Below are positions 1-5,949 of a DNA stretch of 5,949 nucleotides, one piece after another. The DNA is taken from assembly GCA_003228415.1 (NCBI GenBank), contig QIDL01000216.1:1-5949 (forward strand). The letters run 5' to 3'. The notes under the pieces are model-generated. The model worked only from the letters and a program-made list of their open reading frames with translations. It did no database searches and had not been told where the DNA came from. How positions within the stretch are numbered: position 1 is the first letter of the stretch; each line of letters starts with the position of its first letter. Source of the stretch: Gammaproteobacteria bacterium (lineage in GTDB: Bacteria; Pseudomonadota; Gammaproteobacteria; Pseudomonadales; Azotimanducaceae). A program made the translations under genes and the position numbers.

Positions 1-107
1 AGGAACATTTTGACGCGGGTGCCACACACGTGTGCCTGCAACCGGTCAATCCCAACGGCAATTTAGGCGACCTGCACTGGCAAGCGCTGGAAGCACTGGC
101 GGATTAA
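1..107 (+). CDS. LLM class F420-dependent-type oxidoreductase, C-terminal end only (partial)
   Basis: Only the last 34 complete codons are inside the window, read from base 3 to a TAA stop at 105-107. The peptide contains DAGATHVCLQPVNP and ends WQALEALAD. This resembles the C-terminal end of luciferase-like monooxygenase (TIM barrel) proteins of the F420-dependent type, where a 'DAGADHVC.Q' strand near the end of the barrel precedes a short helix with a W..L..LA pattern. Such enzymes oxidise or reduce small organic substrates with a deazaflavin or flavin cofactor. No cofactor-binding segment is in view, so substrate and cofactor cannot be stated. The gene converges with the minus-strand flavin reductase gene, and no terminator hairpin is seen between them. 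The family call rests on one short segment and could shift to a related flavin-type LLM. Confidence 0.6.
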   Translation, partial: EHFDAGATHVCLQPVNPNGNLGDLHWQALEALAD

Positions 108-112
108 CCAGT

Positions 113-190
113 ATCAGCGAGTTTGACGGCAAGATCGTATTGGCGACAGGTGCTGACTGCGCTCGTGGACACGCTTCGGCCTCAACGCTT
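113..190 (+). pseudogene. Possible relic of a short-chain dehydrogenase (SDR) N-terminus
   Basis: Starting five bases after the stop of the LLM gene, one frame reads I-S-E-FDGKIVLATGA and then DCARGHASASTL. Classical SDR proteins commonly begin M-x-x-FDGKVVLVTGA followed by xxGxGxAxA, the NAD(P)-binding TGxxxGxG loop. The match to the first strand and TGA is striking. However, the initiator would be ATC (113-115) in place of ATG, the middle glycine of the loop is missing, and nothing SDR-like follows in any of the three frames. The stretch lies where a second operon gene after the LLM gene would be expected. The best reading is a decayed or deletion-truncated SDR gene. Chance resemblance over about 25 residues cannot be excluded. 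The right boundary is approximate. Confidence 0.35.
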
Positions 191-235
191 ACCGGCCAAC
201 GGATTCGAGAATGCCCGCCGGAACCCGACAGCCAG

Positions 236-712
236 CTAATTGAACGAACCATACATGCCTTGCAGGAACAACAGCGGTCCGCCGTCTCCGATCACCGCCA
301 GATCCCTGACCCGGCCCACGGCGATGGTGTGATCGCCAGCATCGTGTTCTGCCTCGAGCTCACAATCCACATAGGCCAGAATCCCACTGAGCATCGGCGA
401 TCCGGTCACGCCAGGCTGCCACGCCAGGCCGGCAAACTTGTCCCCACCTGAACGGGCAAACACATCGCAGATGGATTGCTGATCCACGGACAGGATGTTG
501 ATACAGAAATGCCCCGAATCACGAATCTTCGGCCAGCTGGTGCTGATTTTCGCCGGGCAAAGACCCACCAGTGGTGGATCCAGCGAGAGCGAAACGAACG
601 ACTGAGCCGTGAATCCCACCGGCTCTCCGTCGAGACATCCGGCCGCGACTACCACACCGGTGCAGAACCGACCGAGGGTGGATCGAAAAAGCTGGCTGTC
701 GACTTCCTTCAC
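236..712 (-). CDS. Flavin reductase domain protein (FMN-binding split barrel)
   Basis: The product has 158 residues, normal for single-domain flavin reductases of the HpaC/HsaB type. These cytosolic enzymes use NAD(P)H to reduce FMN or FAD and often supply it to a partner monooxygenase. Family marks include an early F-x-TGV (16-20), GFTAQSFVSLSLDPPLV (33-49) for the flavin-phosphate loop, FCINIL (69-74), GDH (126-128) in the GDHTI-x-x-G pattern, and a C-terminal PLLF-x-x-G-x-YG ending. The start is GTG at 712-710, with a GCAGGG ribosome binding site at 726-721 and an 8-base spacer. The stop is TAG at 238-236. It is divergent from the acyl-CoA dehydrogenase and converges on the LLM gene. The oxygenase partner is not in view, and the LLM protein is only a possible one. 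The long open frame on the opposite strand (32-451) is a shadow. Confidence 0.9.
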   Translation of the reverse strand: MKEVDSQLFRSTLGRFCTGVVVAAGCLDGEPVGFTAQSFVSLSLDPPLVGLCPAKISTSWPKIRDSGHFCINILSVDQQSICDVFARSGGDKFAGLAWQPGVTGSPMLSGILAYVDCELEAEHDAGDHTIAVGRVRDLAVIGDGGPLLFLQGMYGSFN

Positions 713-741
713 GAAGTGAACCCTGCAGGCGAAAAGGCAGC

Positions 742-771
742 ACTATACCTTTTCAGGCCGAGCGCTGACCA
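742..771 (-). promoter_or_regulatory. Candidate promoter for the flavin reductase gene
   Basis: Read on the minus strand, TATAGT (747-742) matches five of six bases of a sigma70 -10 box. TGGTCA (771-766) is a 4/6 match to a -35 box, 18 bases upstream. The -10 box lies about 30 bases before the GTG start, leaving room for a short leader and the ribosome binding site. This is motif reading only; no transcription data are available. Confidence 0.4.
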
Positions 772-781
772 TGAAGGCGCT
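761..781. promoter_or_regulatory. Small inverted repeat between divergent genes, possible operator
   Basis: AGCGC (761-765) and GCGCT (777-781) form inverted half-sites separated by 11 bases. They lie across the overlapping -35 regions of the two proposed divergent promoters. A dimeric repressor bound here could control both genes together. No regulator gene is in the window, and five-base half-sites arise easily by chance, so this is a weak call. Confidence 0.2.
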
Positions 782-793
782 TTGGATTAGAAT
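765..793 (+). promoter_or_regulatory. Candidate promoter for the acyl-CoA dehydrogenase gene
   Basis: CTGACC (765-770) matches four of six bases of the sigma70 -35 box, and TAGAAT (788-793) matches five of six of the -10 box, with an ideal 17-base spacer. Transcription would begin near base 800, about 40 bases before the GTG start at 842. Its -35 box overlaps the -35 box proposed for the minus-strand gene. Confidence 0.4.
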
Positions 794-841
794 CCCGCAC
801 ACCTTCCTTAACGAACATGACTCGGAGGCCTGGGAGACACA

Positions 842-2035
842 GTGTCGGATCTGAAAAATTTTCGCAGTGAAGTCCGCAGTTGGCTGCTGGAAAACTGTCC
901 GGAGTCCATGCGCACCCCGATGTCGGAAGCAGAGACGGTGTGGGGTGGACGCAAACAGTCGTTTTCCAACCCCGATTCGAAGGTCTGGCTGGAGCGAATG
1001 GCTGAGCGAGGCTGGACCTGCCCCATGTGGCCTGAGGAATATGGCGGCGGCGGTCTTACCGGCGATGAGAACAAAGTGCTGGATCAGGAGTTTCGGGACA
1101 TCGGTGCTCGCCCGGCTTTGCAGAGTTTCGGTATCTGGATGCTCGGACCGGCACTGCTCGAATTTGCCTCCCACGAACAGAAACTCGAGTACCTGCCACC
1201 AATCTGTCGAGGTGAGATCCGCTGGTGCCAGGGCTACTCAGAGCCTAACTACGGCTCCGATCTGGCCGGTCTGCAGACCAAGGCGGAAGACAAGGGTGAC
1301 TACTATCTGGTAAACGGCTCAAAAATCTGGACCTCATACGCCGACCAGGCAGATTGGATTTTCTGTCTCGTTCGCACCGACCCGGACGCGCCCAAGCATG
1401 AAGGGATCAGCTTCCTGCTCTTCGATATGGAATCCGCAGGCATTACCACCTCACCCATTCAATTGATCAGCGGGGCATCGCCGTTCTGCCAGACCTTCTT
1501 CGACAATGTGAAGGTCCCCAAGGGACATCTCATCGGCGAACTCAACAAGGGCTGGACCATCGCCAAAAGATTGTTGCAGCATGAGCGGCAGATGATCTCC
1601 GGCATCGGTGGAATCTCCGCGTTGGGAGGATCCGGCAGAAATCTGGAGGACGTGGCAAAACAATATATCGGCGAAGATGCAGGGCTGATCGCCGATCCCC
1701 TGCTGCGTGGTCGGGTGGTGACACACAGGATGAACGACAAGGCCTTCCAGTTCACCCTGCAGCGTGCAGGCGAAGAGGCTCGTAGCGGGTCGAGCGATGC
1801 GCATCTTGCGAGCATTTTCAAGTACTACGGCACCGAGCAGAACAAGCGCAAATACGAGTTGCTGCTGCAGAGTATGGGTACTCGGGCAATGGGCTGGGAG
1901 GGCGCAGGTCTTGCAGATCGCGAGCTCGGCACCACCCGCCAGTGGTTGCGGTCCAAGGCTAATTCCATCGAAGGTGGTACCAGCGAAGTGCAGTTGAACG
2001 TCATCGCCAAGCGAGTGCTCGGACTGCCAGATTGA
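842..2035 (+). CDS. Acyl-CoA dehydrogenase family protein
   Basis: The product has 397 residues, full length for the family. It is an FAD flavoenzyme expected to introduce an alpha,beta double bond into an acyl-CoA and pass electrons to electron-transfer flavoprotein, in the cytosol. The helical N-terminal domain contains GW-x-x-x-x-WPEEYGG, with W63. The beta domain has the flavin signature SEPNYGSDLAGL from S133 and NGSKIWTS at 158-165. The C-terminal helical domain ends with IEGGTSEVQ, where E377 sits at the position of the catalytic base of medium-chain-type enzymes. The WPEEYGG type is common among FadE-like enzymes for branched, cyclic, sterol or terpenoid acyl-CoAs, but the substrate cannot be read here. 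The start is GTG at 842, with GGGAG at 832-836 five bases before it. The stop is TGA. The neighbouring redox genes suggest a catabolic locus. The minus-strand open frame at 1451-2041 is a shadow of this gene. Confidence 0.95.
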   Translation: MSDLKNFRSEVRSWLLENCPESMRTPMSEAETVWGGRKQSFSNPDSKVWLERMAERGWTCPMWPEEYGGGGLTGDENKVLDQEFRDIGARPALQSFGIWMLGPALLEFASHEQKLEYLPPICRGEIRWCQGYSEPNYGSDLAGLQTKAEDKGDYYLVNGSKIWTSYADQADWIFCLVRTDPDAPKHEGISFLLFDMESAGITTSPIQLISGASPFCQTFFDNVKVPKGHLIGELNKGWTIAKRLLQHERQMISGIGGISALGGSGRNLEDVAKQYIGEDAGLIADPLLRGRVVTHRMNDKAFQFTLQRAGEEARSGSSDAHLASIFKYYGTEQNKRKYELLLQSMGTRAMGWEGAGLADRELGTTRQWLRSKANSIEGGTSEVQLNVIAKRVLGLPD

Positions 2036-2084
2036 GTCCAATCACCCTCTGCAAACCGTGAGAAATGCCGGAGGACACTGGAAG

Positions 2085-2117
2085 TTTCATGTAAGCTATT
2101 GATTTATATAAAATAAA
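2085..2117 (+). promoter_or_regulatory. lemA: AT-rich leader with candidate promoter for lemA operon
   Basis: The 136-base gap after the acyl-CoA dehydrogenase contains the only strongly AT-rich run in the window, at about 2098-2117. It offers overlapping -10-like hexamers TATAAA (2107-2112) and TAAAAT (2109-2114). The upstream -35 match is poor (TTCATG at 2086-2091, 17 bases from TAAAAT), so a promoter helped by an activator or an alternative sigma factor is possible. Transcription would start roughly 50 bases before lemA. No hairpin followed by T residues is seen in this gap, so read-through from the upstream gene cannot be excluded. Confidence 0.4.
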
Positions 2118-2171
2118 CCCCATATTCACGGAAAGATCAACCAATCAAGAATCCGAAAGGGAAGAGGAATC

Positions 2172-2765
2172 ATGGAAACTATCATCGTACTTGTCATTCT
2201 GGCGGTCATCGCCTTCTGGATCGTCGGGATATACAACAAGCTTGTCACTCTGAAGAATCGTTTCAAAAACGCCTTCTCCCAGATCGAAGTACAACTGAAA
2301 CGACGCTACGACCTCATCCCCAACCTGGTCGAGACGGCCAAGGGTTACATGAGCCACGAGCGCGAAACACTGGAAGCTGTGATCGCGGCACGAAATCAGG
2401 CCATGGCGGGGTTGAAGGCGGCCGCTGCCGATCCAGGCAATGCCGATGCTATTTCGCAACTCGGTAGTGCAGAAGGCCTGCTCGGTGGCGCGCTGGGCCG
2501 AATGAACATAGTCATGGAGGCGTACCCGGACCTCAAAGCGAATCAGAACATGATGCAACTCTCCGAAGAACTCACCACTACAGAGAACAAAGTGGCGTTC
2601 TCCCGTCAGTCCTACAACGATCAGGTGACCGACTACAACACCTACAAGCAGACCTTCCCACCCGCCCTCCTTGCCGGATTCTTTGGTCACGGAGACGATG
2701 CAGCACTGCTCGAATACGAAGACCGGGAAGCCATGCAGGCTGCACCCAGCGTATCTTTCAACTGA
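2172..2765 (+). CDS. lemA: LemA family membrane-anchored protein
   Basis: The product has 197 residues, the usual length. One N-terminal hydrophobic helix (about 4-20) is followed directly by YNKLV (21-25), then by a long helical domain with the family motifs RRYDLIPNLV (44-53), MEAYPDLKA from M115, a TTTEN-x-x-x-x-RQ-x-YN segment and the ending APSVSFN. LemA proteins are single-pass inner-membrane proteins with a helical-bundle domain. Their biochemical role is unsettled, and they often sit beside membrane proteases or TPM-domain proteins. The ATG at 2172 is preceded by purine-rich sequence with GAGGA (2164-2168), a rather short spacer; AAGGGA further upstream may contribute. The stop lies 13 bases before the proposed start of the M48 protease, and the last bases run into that gene's ribosome binding site. 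Co-transcription and translational coupling are therefore likely. Confidence 0.95.
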   Translation: METIIVLVILAVIAFWIVGIYNKLVTLKNRFKNAFSQIEVQLKRRYDLIPNLVETAKGYMSHERETLEAVIAARNQAMAGLKAAAADPGNADAISQLGSAEGLLGGALGRMNIVMEAYPDLKANQNMMQLSEELTTTENKVAFSRQSYNDQVTDYNTYKQTFPPALLAGFFGHGDDAALLEYEDREAMQAAPSVSFN

Positions 2766-2766
2766 G

Positions 2767-2772
2767 CAGGAG
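2767..2772 (+). promoter_or_regulatory. Ribosome binding site that fixes the TTG start of the M48 protease
   Basis: CAGGAG lies six bases before TTG at 2779-2781, immediately after the lemA stop. The alternative in-frame ATG at 2671 would place 36 extra residues inside the lemA gene. That segment has no family character, whereas the TTG start gives MNFFQAQDQARRKTW, the usual opening of this protease family. Confidence 0.8.
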
Positions 2773-2778
2773 TATCCC

Positions 2779-4737
2779 TTGAATTTTTTCCAGGCTCAGG
2801 ACCAGGCGCGCAGAAAGACCTGGCAGTTGGCCTTGCTGTTCATGGCGGCGGTGCTGAGCTTGATCGTGCTGACCAACCTGCTGGTCGCCGCCGTCTACCT
2901 GTGGAGCGGCAATACCGCCTATTCGCAATCCACGAGCATGGGCGACCTGCTGCAACAGTTACCAGCAGAGACCTGGATTTTGATCAGTTTCGGAGTGATC
3001 GGCGTCGTCGGTGTCGCGAGCCTGTATAAATTCCTTGTGGTTCGAGGTGGCGGCAGGGCCATCGCGGAGTCTTTAGGCGGTAATCTCCTGACCCGAGATA
3101 CGGCCGACGCTGCATCCAGACGTCTGCTGAACGTGGTGGAGGAAATGGCGATTGCGGCCGGTGTGCCGGTGCCTCCCGTCTATCTCATCGAAGAACCGAG
3201 CATCAACGCATTCGCAGCGGGATTCGGTCCGGATGATGCGGTTATCGGCATAAACCGCGGGACCATCGAGCACCTTTCCCGGGACGAGCTGCAGGGTGTC
3301 GTGGCTCATGAGTTCAGCCATATATTGAACGGCGACATGAATATCAATCTGCGCCTGATTGCCATCCTGCACGGGATCCTGTTCCTCGGCATAGTGGGCT
3401 ACGTTGTGCTCCGAGGCGCCGGCCTTGGCGGCAGACGCAGCAATAACGCCGCGCCCATGCTGGCACTCGGTATCGGACTGTTGGTGATCGGCTTCGCGGG
3501 TACCTTTTTCGGCAATCTGATCAAGGCGGCAGTCAGCCGCCAGCGCGAATACCTGGCGGACGCAGCCGCAGTGCAGTTCACCCGCAACCCCGATGGCATT
3601 TCCGGGGCCCTGAAGAAAATTGGCGGCTTGAGTGAAGGCTCCAGCGTCACTCAGGCGGCCGCTTCAGAAATGAGCCATATGTTTTTCGGCCAGATCGATA
3701 CCTTTTTCCTGAACAGCCTCATGTCCACCCACCCACCTCTGGCAAAACGAATAGCAGCCATCGATCCCGGGTGGGATGGCGTTTTCCCCGAAGTTGACTC
3801 ATCCGCCGTCCTCCCAGCGGCAACAGATCGCGGCAGCCCGGTAATCAGAGACAGCCTGGTAAGCGGTTTTTCCAGGAACTCGTATTCTCAGGATGCCATT
3901 CGAGTTCAGATCGGCGCAGCCGAGGTGGCCGATACCGTGGGGACGCTTGACAATCGCGGCCTCGATGCGGCTCGATCGCTGATCGCTTCGACGAACGAGG
4001 TACTTAAGGAAGCCGCCCACGACCCCTGGGGCTGTCGCGGTCTGATCTACGCGATTCTCCTCGACCCCGACCCATCACTCCGAGACCGGCAGTTCGGTCA
4101 TCTGCAGGCGGAAGCCGAACGCGGTGTTCCCGCCTACACCCAGAAACTGGTTCGTGAGCTTGCGAGTCTCGACGCCCCGAGAAGACTCGCTCTGGTGGGG
4201 ATGGCCATGCCGGCGCTGAAGTCCCTGTCGAATAGCCAATACCAGCGTTTCAGCGCCAACGTCGTCGCGCTCATCAAGATGGATCAGGTGATATCGCTGC
4301 CCGAATGGGTATTGCACCGTCTGCTGGTCAAGGAGTTACAACCGCACTTCGACGGTACCCGTCCGCCGCGGCCTCGGTACAACCGTCTCAGCAGCGTTGC
4401 GCCACACGTCACCACGTTACTCAGTACCCTCTCCCGCTTCGGCCAATCGAATACTGCAAGCCAGGCGCAGGCCTTCAACGAAGGCGCCAAAGTCCTGGAG
4501 CTGGATCTCGTCTTCGATGCCAGTGAAGACGCCAACTTCGTCCGGCTCAATGAAGCAATCAGGGAGTTGCGTCTACTGAAACCACTGGTGAAACCGAAAC
4601 TCATCAAGGCATGCGCCGCGACCGCGCTTGCGGACGGACACATTTCCGGCACCGAAGGCGCCCTGCTACAGGGATTCGCCGCCGCGCTCGATTGCCCGTT
4701 ACCTCCGTCAATCTACTCAAATCGTACCGAGCACTGA
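2779..4737 (+). CDS. M48 family zinc metallopeptidase, multi-pass, with long helical C-terminal extension
   Basis: From the TTG start the product has 652 residues, about twice the length of a minimal HtpX-type protease. Two membrane helices (about 15-42 and 66-88) precede the catalytic domain. The zinc site is HEFSH (177-181), with the third ligand probably E257 in REYLAD. Two more hydrophobic segments (about 191-213 and 227-250) lie between them, as in HtpX. STHPPLAKRIAAID marks the end of the M48 domain near residue 335. All key residues are present, so it should be an active inner-membrane endopeptidase; its substrates are unknown but quality control of membrane proteins is the family theme. 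The remaining ~315 residues look soluble and mostly helical. They contain D-x-x-I-S-x-x-E twice (502-509 and 619-626); the second, ADGHISGTE, resembles TerB-like domains. It sits between lemA and ppx in one apparent operon. The catalytic call is firm; the function of the extension is inference. Confidence 0.92.
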   Translation: MNFFQAQDQARRKTWQLALLFMAAVLSLIVLTNLLVAAVYLWSGNTAYSQSTSMGDLLQQLPAETWILISFGVIGVVGVASLYKFLVVRGGGRAIAESLGGNLLTRDTADAASRRLLNVVEEMAIAAGVPVPPVYLIEEPSINAFAAGFGPDDAVIGINRGTIEHLSRDELQGVVAHEFSHILNGDMNINLRLIAILHGILFLGIVGYVVLRGAGLGGRRSNNAAPMLALGIGLLVIGFAGTFFGNLIKAAVSRQREYLADAAAVQFTRNPDGISGALKKIGGLSEGSSVTQAAASEMSHMFFGQIDTFFLNSLMSTHPPLAKRIAAIDPGWDGVFPEVDSSAVLPAATDRGSPVIRDSLVSGFSRNSYSQDAIRVQIGAAEVADTVGTLDNRGLDAARSLIASTNEVLKEAAHDPWGCRGLIYAILLDPDPSLRDRQFGHLQAEAERGVPAYTQKLVRELASLDAPRRLALVGMAMPALKSLSNSQYQRFSANVVALIKMDQVISLPEWVLHRLLVKELQPHFDGTRPPRPRYNRLSSVAPHVTTLLSTLSRFGQSNTASQAQAFNEGAKVLELDLVFDASEDANFVRLNEAIRELRLLKPLVKPKLIKACAATALADGHISGTEGALLQGFAAALDCPLPPSIYSNRTEH

Positions 4738-4745
4738 ATCGACCG

Positions 4746-5949
4746 ATGGCTGAAGCCGACCACTCCGCGAGCAACCAGACACACCATCACAACAATGCGC
4801 GCGAGCGCCAACTCGCCGCCTTGGATCTTGGTTCCAACAGCTTCCACCTGCTCGTTGTCCAGGAGTCCAACGGTCGGATTCAGGTGATGGATAAAATCAA
4901 AGAGATGGTTCGCCTGGCAGACGGCCTCGGCAAAGACAAACTGCTCGACACAGAAGTGGTCAAACGAGCACTGGATTGCCTTGACCGGTTCAGTCAGCGA
5001 CTGCGCGGACTGGCACTGGAAGACATCCGCGTGGTGGGTACCAACACGCTGAGAAAGGCGACCAACGCCTCTGAGTTTCTCGACCAGGCACAGCGAATCC
5101 TCGGCACCAAGGTGGAAATCATCTCCGGCCGCGAAGAGGCCCGGCTGATCTATCTCGGTGTTTCCCATGCGCTGGAGGATACCGCCGACCGGCGTCTGGT
5201 CGTGGACATCGGCGGTGGCAGCACCGAAATCATCCTGGGCCGGCAGTTTCGTGCCGAGATGCTGGAAAGCCTGACCATGGGTTGTGTCGGCATGACCGCC
5301 ATGTGCTTTGTCGATGGCAAGCTGCGCTCCGGTCAGTTCAAGGAAGCCAGCAACATGGCCAGACAGGAGTTGGAGCCTCTAGCGAAGCTCTACAGCGAAG
5401 CCGGTTGGGACATCGCAATCGGTGCAAGCGGCACCATCCTGGCGGTGCAGGACATCCTTTCCGAACTGATGCCGGAGCAAAACGCCATCACGCACGCCGG
5501 CCTGAACACCATCAAGAAGGCTTTGATCGATGCCAGGCAACTCGACAAAGTCGATTTACCCGGATTGCCAGCCGAGCGGGCGCCGGTATTCGCCGGTGGG
5601 CTCGCCATACTCCTTGGCATCTTCGATGCCCTGGGCATCAAAGAGATGCAGGCTACCAGTGGCGCTCTAAGGGAAGGATTGATCTACGACCTGCTCGGGC
5701 GTGTCCAGGATCAGGATATTCGAGCAAACACCGTGCAGAGTCTGGCCGGGCGTTACCACATCGATCAAACCCATGCCCGGCGGGTACGGGAAACCTCCAT
5801 CACGCTCCTGGCACAGGCCGCACACGACTGGGACCTCACCGAGCCGACGGACAAATTGCTGTTGAACTGGGCGAGCGATCTCCACGAGATCGGCATGGAC
5901 ATTGCCCACAGCCAGTACCACAAACACGGCGGTTATCTGCTCGAACACA
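4746..5949 (+). CDS. ppx: Exopolyphosphatase, Ppx/GppA family (partial, runs off the right edge)
   Basis: There are 401 codons in view with no stop; relatives have about 500 residues, so roughly the last fifth is missing. The enzyme releases phosphate from the ends of polyphosphate, and some relatives hydrolyse pppGpp. The actin-like ATPase fold shows DLGSNSFHL from D27 (first phosphate loop), SGREEARLI with E130/E131 at the catalytic-base position, DIGGGSTE (154-161, second phosphate loop) and GASGT. The C-terminal helical HD-like domain begins with HEIGMDIAH (380-388) and HKHGGYLL, as in gammaproteobacterial Ppx. The ATG lies eight bases after the M48 stop, with no convincing ribosome binding site, which suggests translational coupling. 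The first ~22 residues are a polar, His-containing tail (HHH) before the conserved domain. A Ppk partner gene is not in view. Ppx versus GppA cannot be fully separated here; Ppx is favoured by the sequence style. Confidence 0.93.
   Translation, partial: MAEADHSASNQTHHHNNARERQLAALDLGSNSFHLLVVQESNGRIQVMDKIKEMVRLADGLGKDKLLDTEVVKRALDCLDRFSQRLRGLALEDIRVVGTNTLRKATNASEFLDQAQRILGTKVEIISGREEARLIYLGVSHALEDTADRRLVVDIGGGSTEIILGRQFRAEMLESLTMGCVGMTAMCFVDGKLRSGQFKEASNMARQELEPLAKLYSEAGWDIAIGASGTILAVQDILSELMPEQNAITHAGLNTIKKALIDARQLDKVDLPGLPAERAPVFAGGLAILLGIFDALGIKEMQATSGALREGLIYDLLGRVQDQDIRANTVQSLAGRYHIDQTHARRVRETSITLLAQAAHDWDLTEPTDKLLLNWASDLHEIGMDIAHSQYHKHGGYLLEH

Noticed and set aside
108..235. Possible bidirectional terminator between the converging LLM and flavin reductase genes
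   Set aside because: No convincing hairpin with flanking A or T tracts could be found by eye.
32..451. 139-codon plus-strand open frame starting inside the LLM gene
   Set aside because: It runs antisense through the well-supported flavin reductase gene and has no family character beyond the short SDR-like stretch at 113-190, which is reported separately.
743..1174. 143-codon minus-strand open frame opposite the start of the acyl-CoA dehydrogenase
   Set aside because: It is antisense to conserved dehydrogenase sequence, has no recognisable domain, and would occupy the promoter spacer.
1451..2041. 196-codon minus-strand open frame opposite the acyl-CoA dehydrogenase
   Set aside because: It is a mirror of a GC-rich coding region. 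The plus-strand frame carries all family motifs through to the stop, and the antisense peptide shows no protein family character.
2093..2118. AT-rich stretch considered as a replication origin or attachment site
   Set aside because: It is short and single, without DnaA-box clusters, repeats, a tRNA gene or integrase nearby.
2036..2171. Possible rho-independent terminator after the acyl-CoA dehydrogenase
   Set aside because: No stable GC-rich stem followed by a run of T is visible. The AT-rich run fits a promoter better.
2145..2690. 181-codon minus-strand open frame opposite lemA
   Set aside because: It is antisense to a clear LemA protein and covers the lemA ribosome binding site, so it is treated as a shadow.
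4713..5168. 151-codon minus-strand open frame opposite the start of ppx
   Set aside because: The plus strand encodes the conserved phosphate-binding loops of Ppx here. The antisense peptide has no recognisable domain.

Overview
The window most resembles the chromosome of a moderately GC-rich gammaproteobacterium, possibly a marine or soil heterotroph. This is inferred from the style of the Ppx, LemA/M48 and acyl-CoA dehydrogenase proteins, not from any marker gene. There is no rRNA, tRNA, CRISPR array, insertion sequence or phage gene. The genes are tightly packed, and the only stretches without a gene are about 100-140 bases long.

Left part (1-2035): lipid or small-molecule catabolism. The first 107 bases are the 3' end of a gene that looks like an F420-type luciferase-like (LLM) oxidoreductase. 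Five bases after its stop lies a short stretch that reads like the first ~25 residues of a short-chain dehydrogenase, with ATC where a start ATG would be expected. It is a candidate gene relic and then dissolves into unrecognisable sequence. A flavin reductase-domain protein follows on the minus strand (712 down to 236). It is divergent from an acyl-CoA dehydrogenase on the plus strand (842-2035). The 129-base divergent spacer holds plausible back-to-back sigma70-type promoters that share their -35 region, plus a small inverted repeat that could be an operator.

Right part (2172-5949): a likely three-gene plus-strand operon behind an AT-rich leader. It encodes a LemA-family membrane protein, a multi-pass M48 zinc metallopeptidase with a long helical C-terminal extension, and the start of an exopolyphosphatase (Ppx/GppA family) that runs off the right edge. 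The gaps are 13 and 8 bases. The M48 gene most likely starts at a TTG codon with a very good ribosome binding site. Its extension carries two copies of a D-x-x-I-S-x-x-E motif, the second resembling the acidic motif of TerB-like domains. LemA next to M48 membrane proteases is a recurring pairing. The presence of Ppx suggests an envelope or general stress-response theme, but that link is inference.

No clearly new multi-gene system is visible. The points most worth a second look are the M48 protein with its duplicated C-terminal motif beside LemA and Ppx, and the SDR-like relic at the left end.
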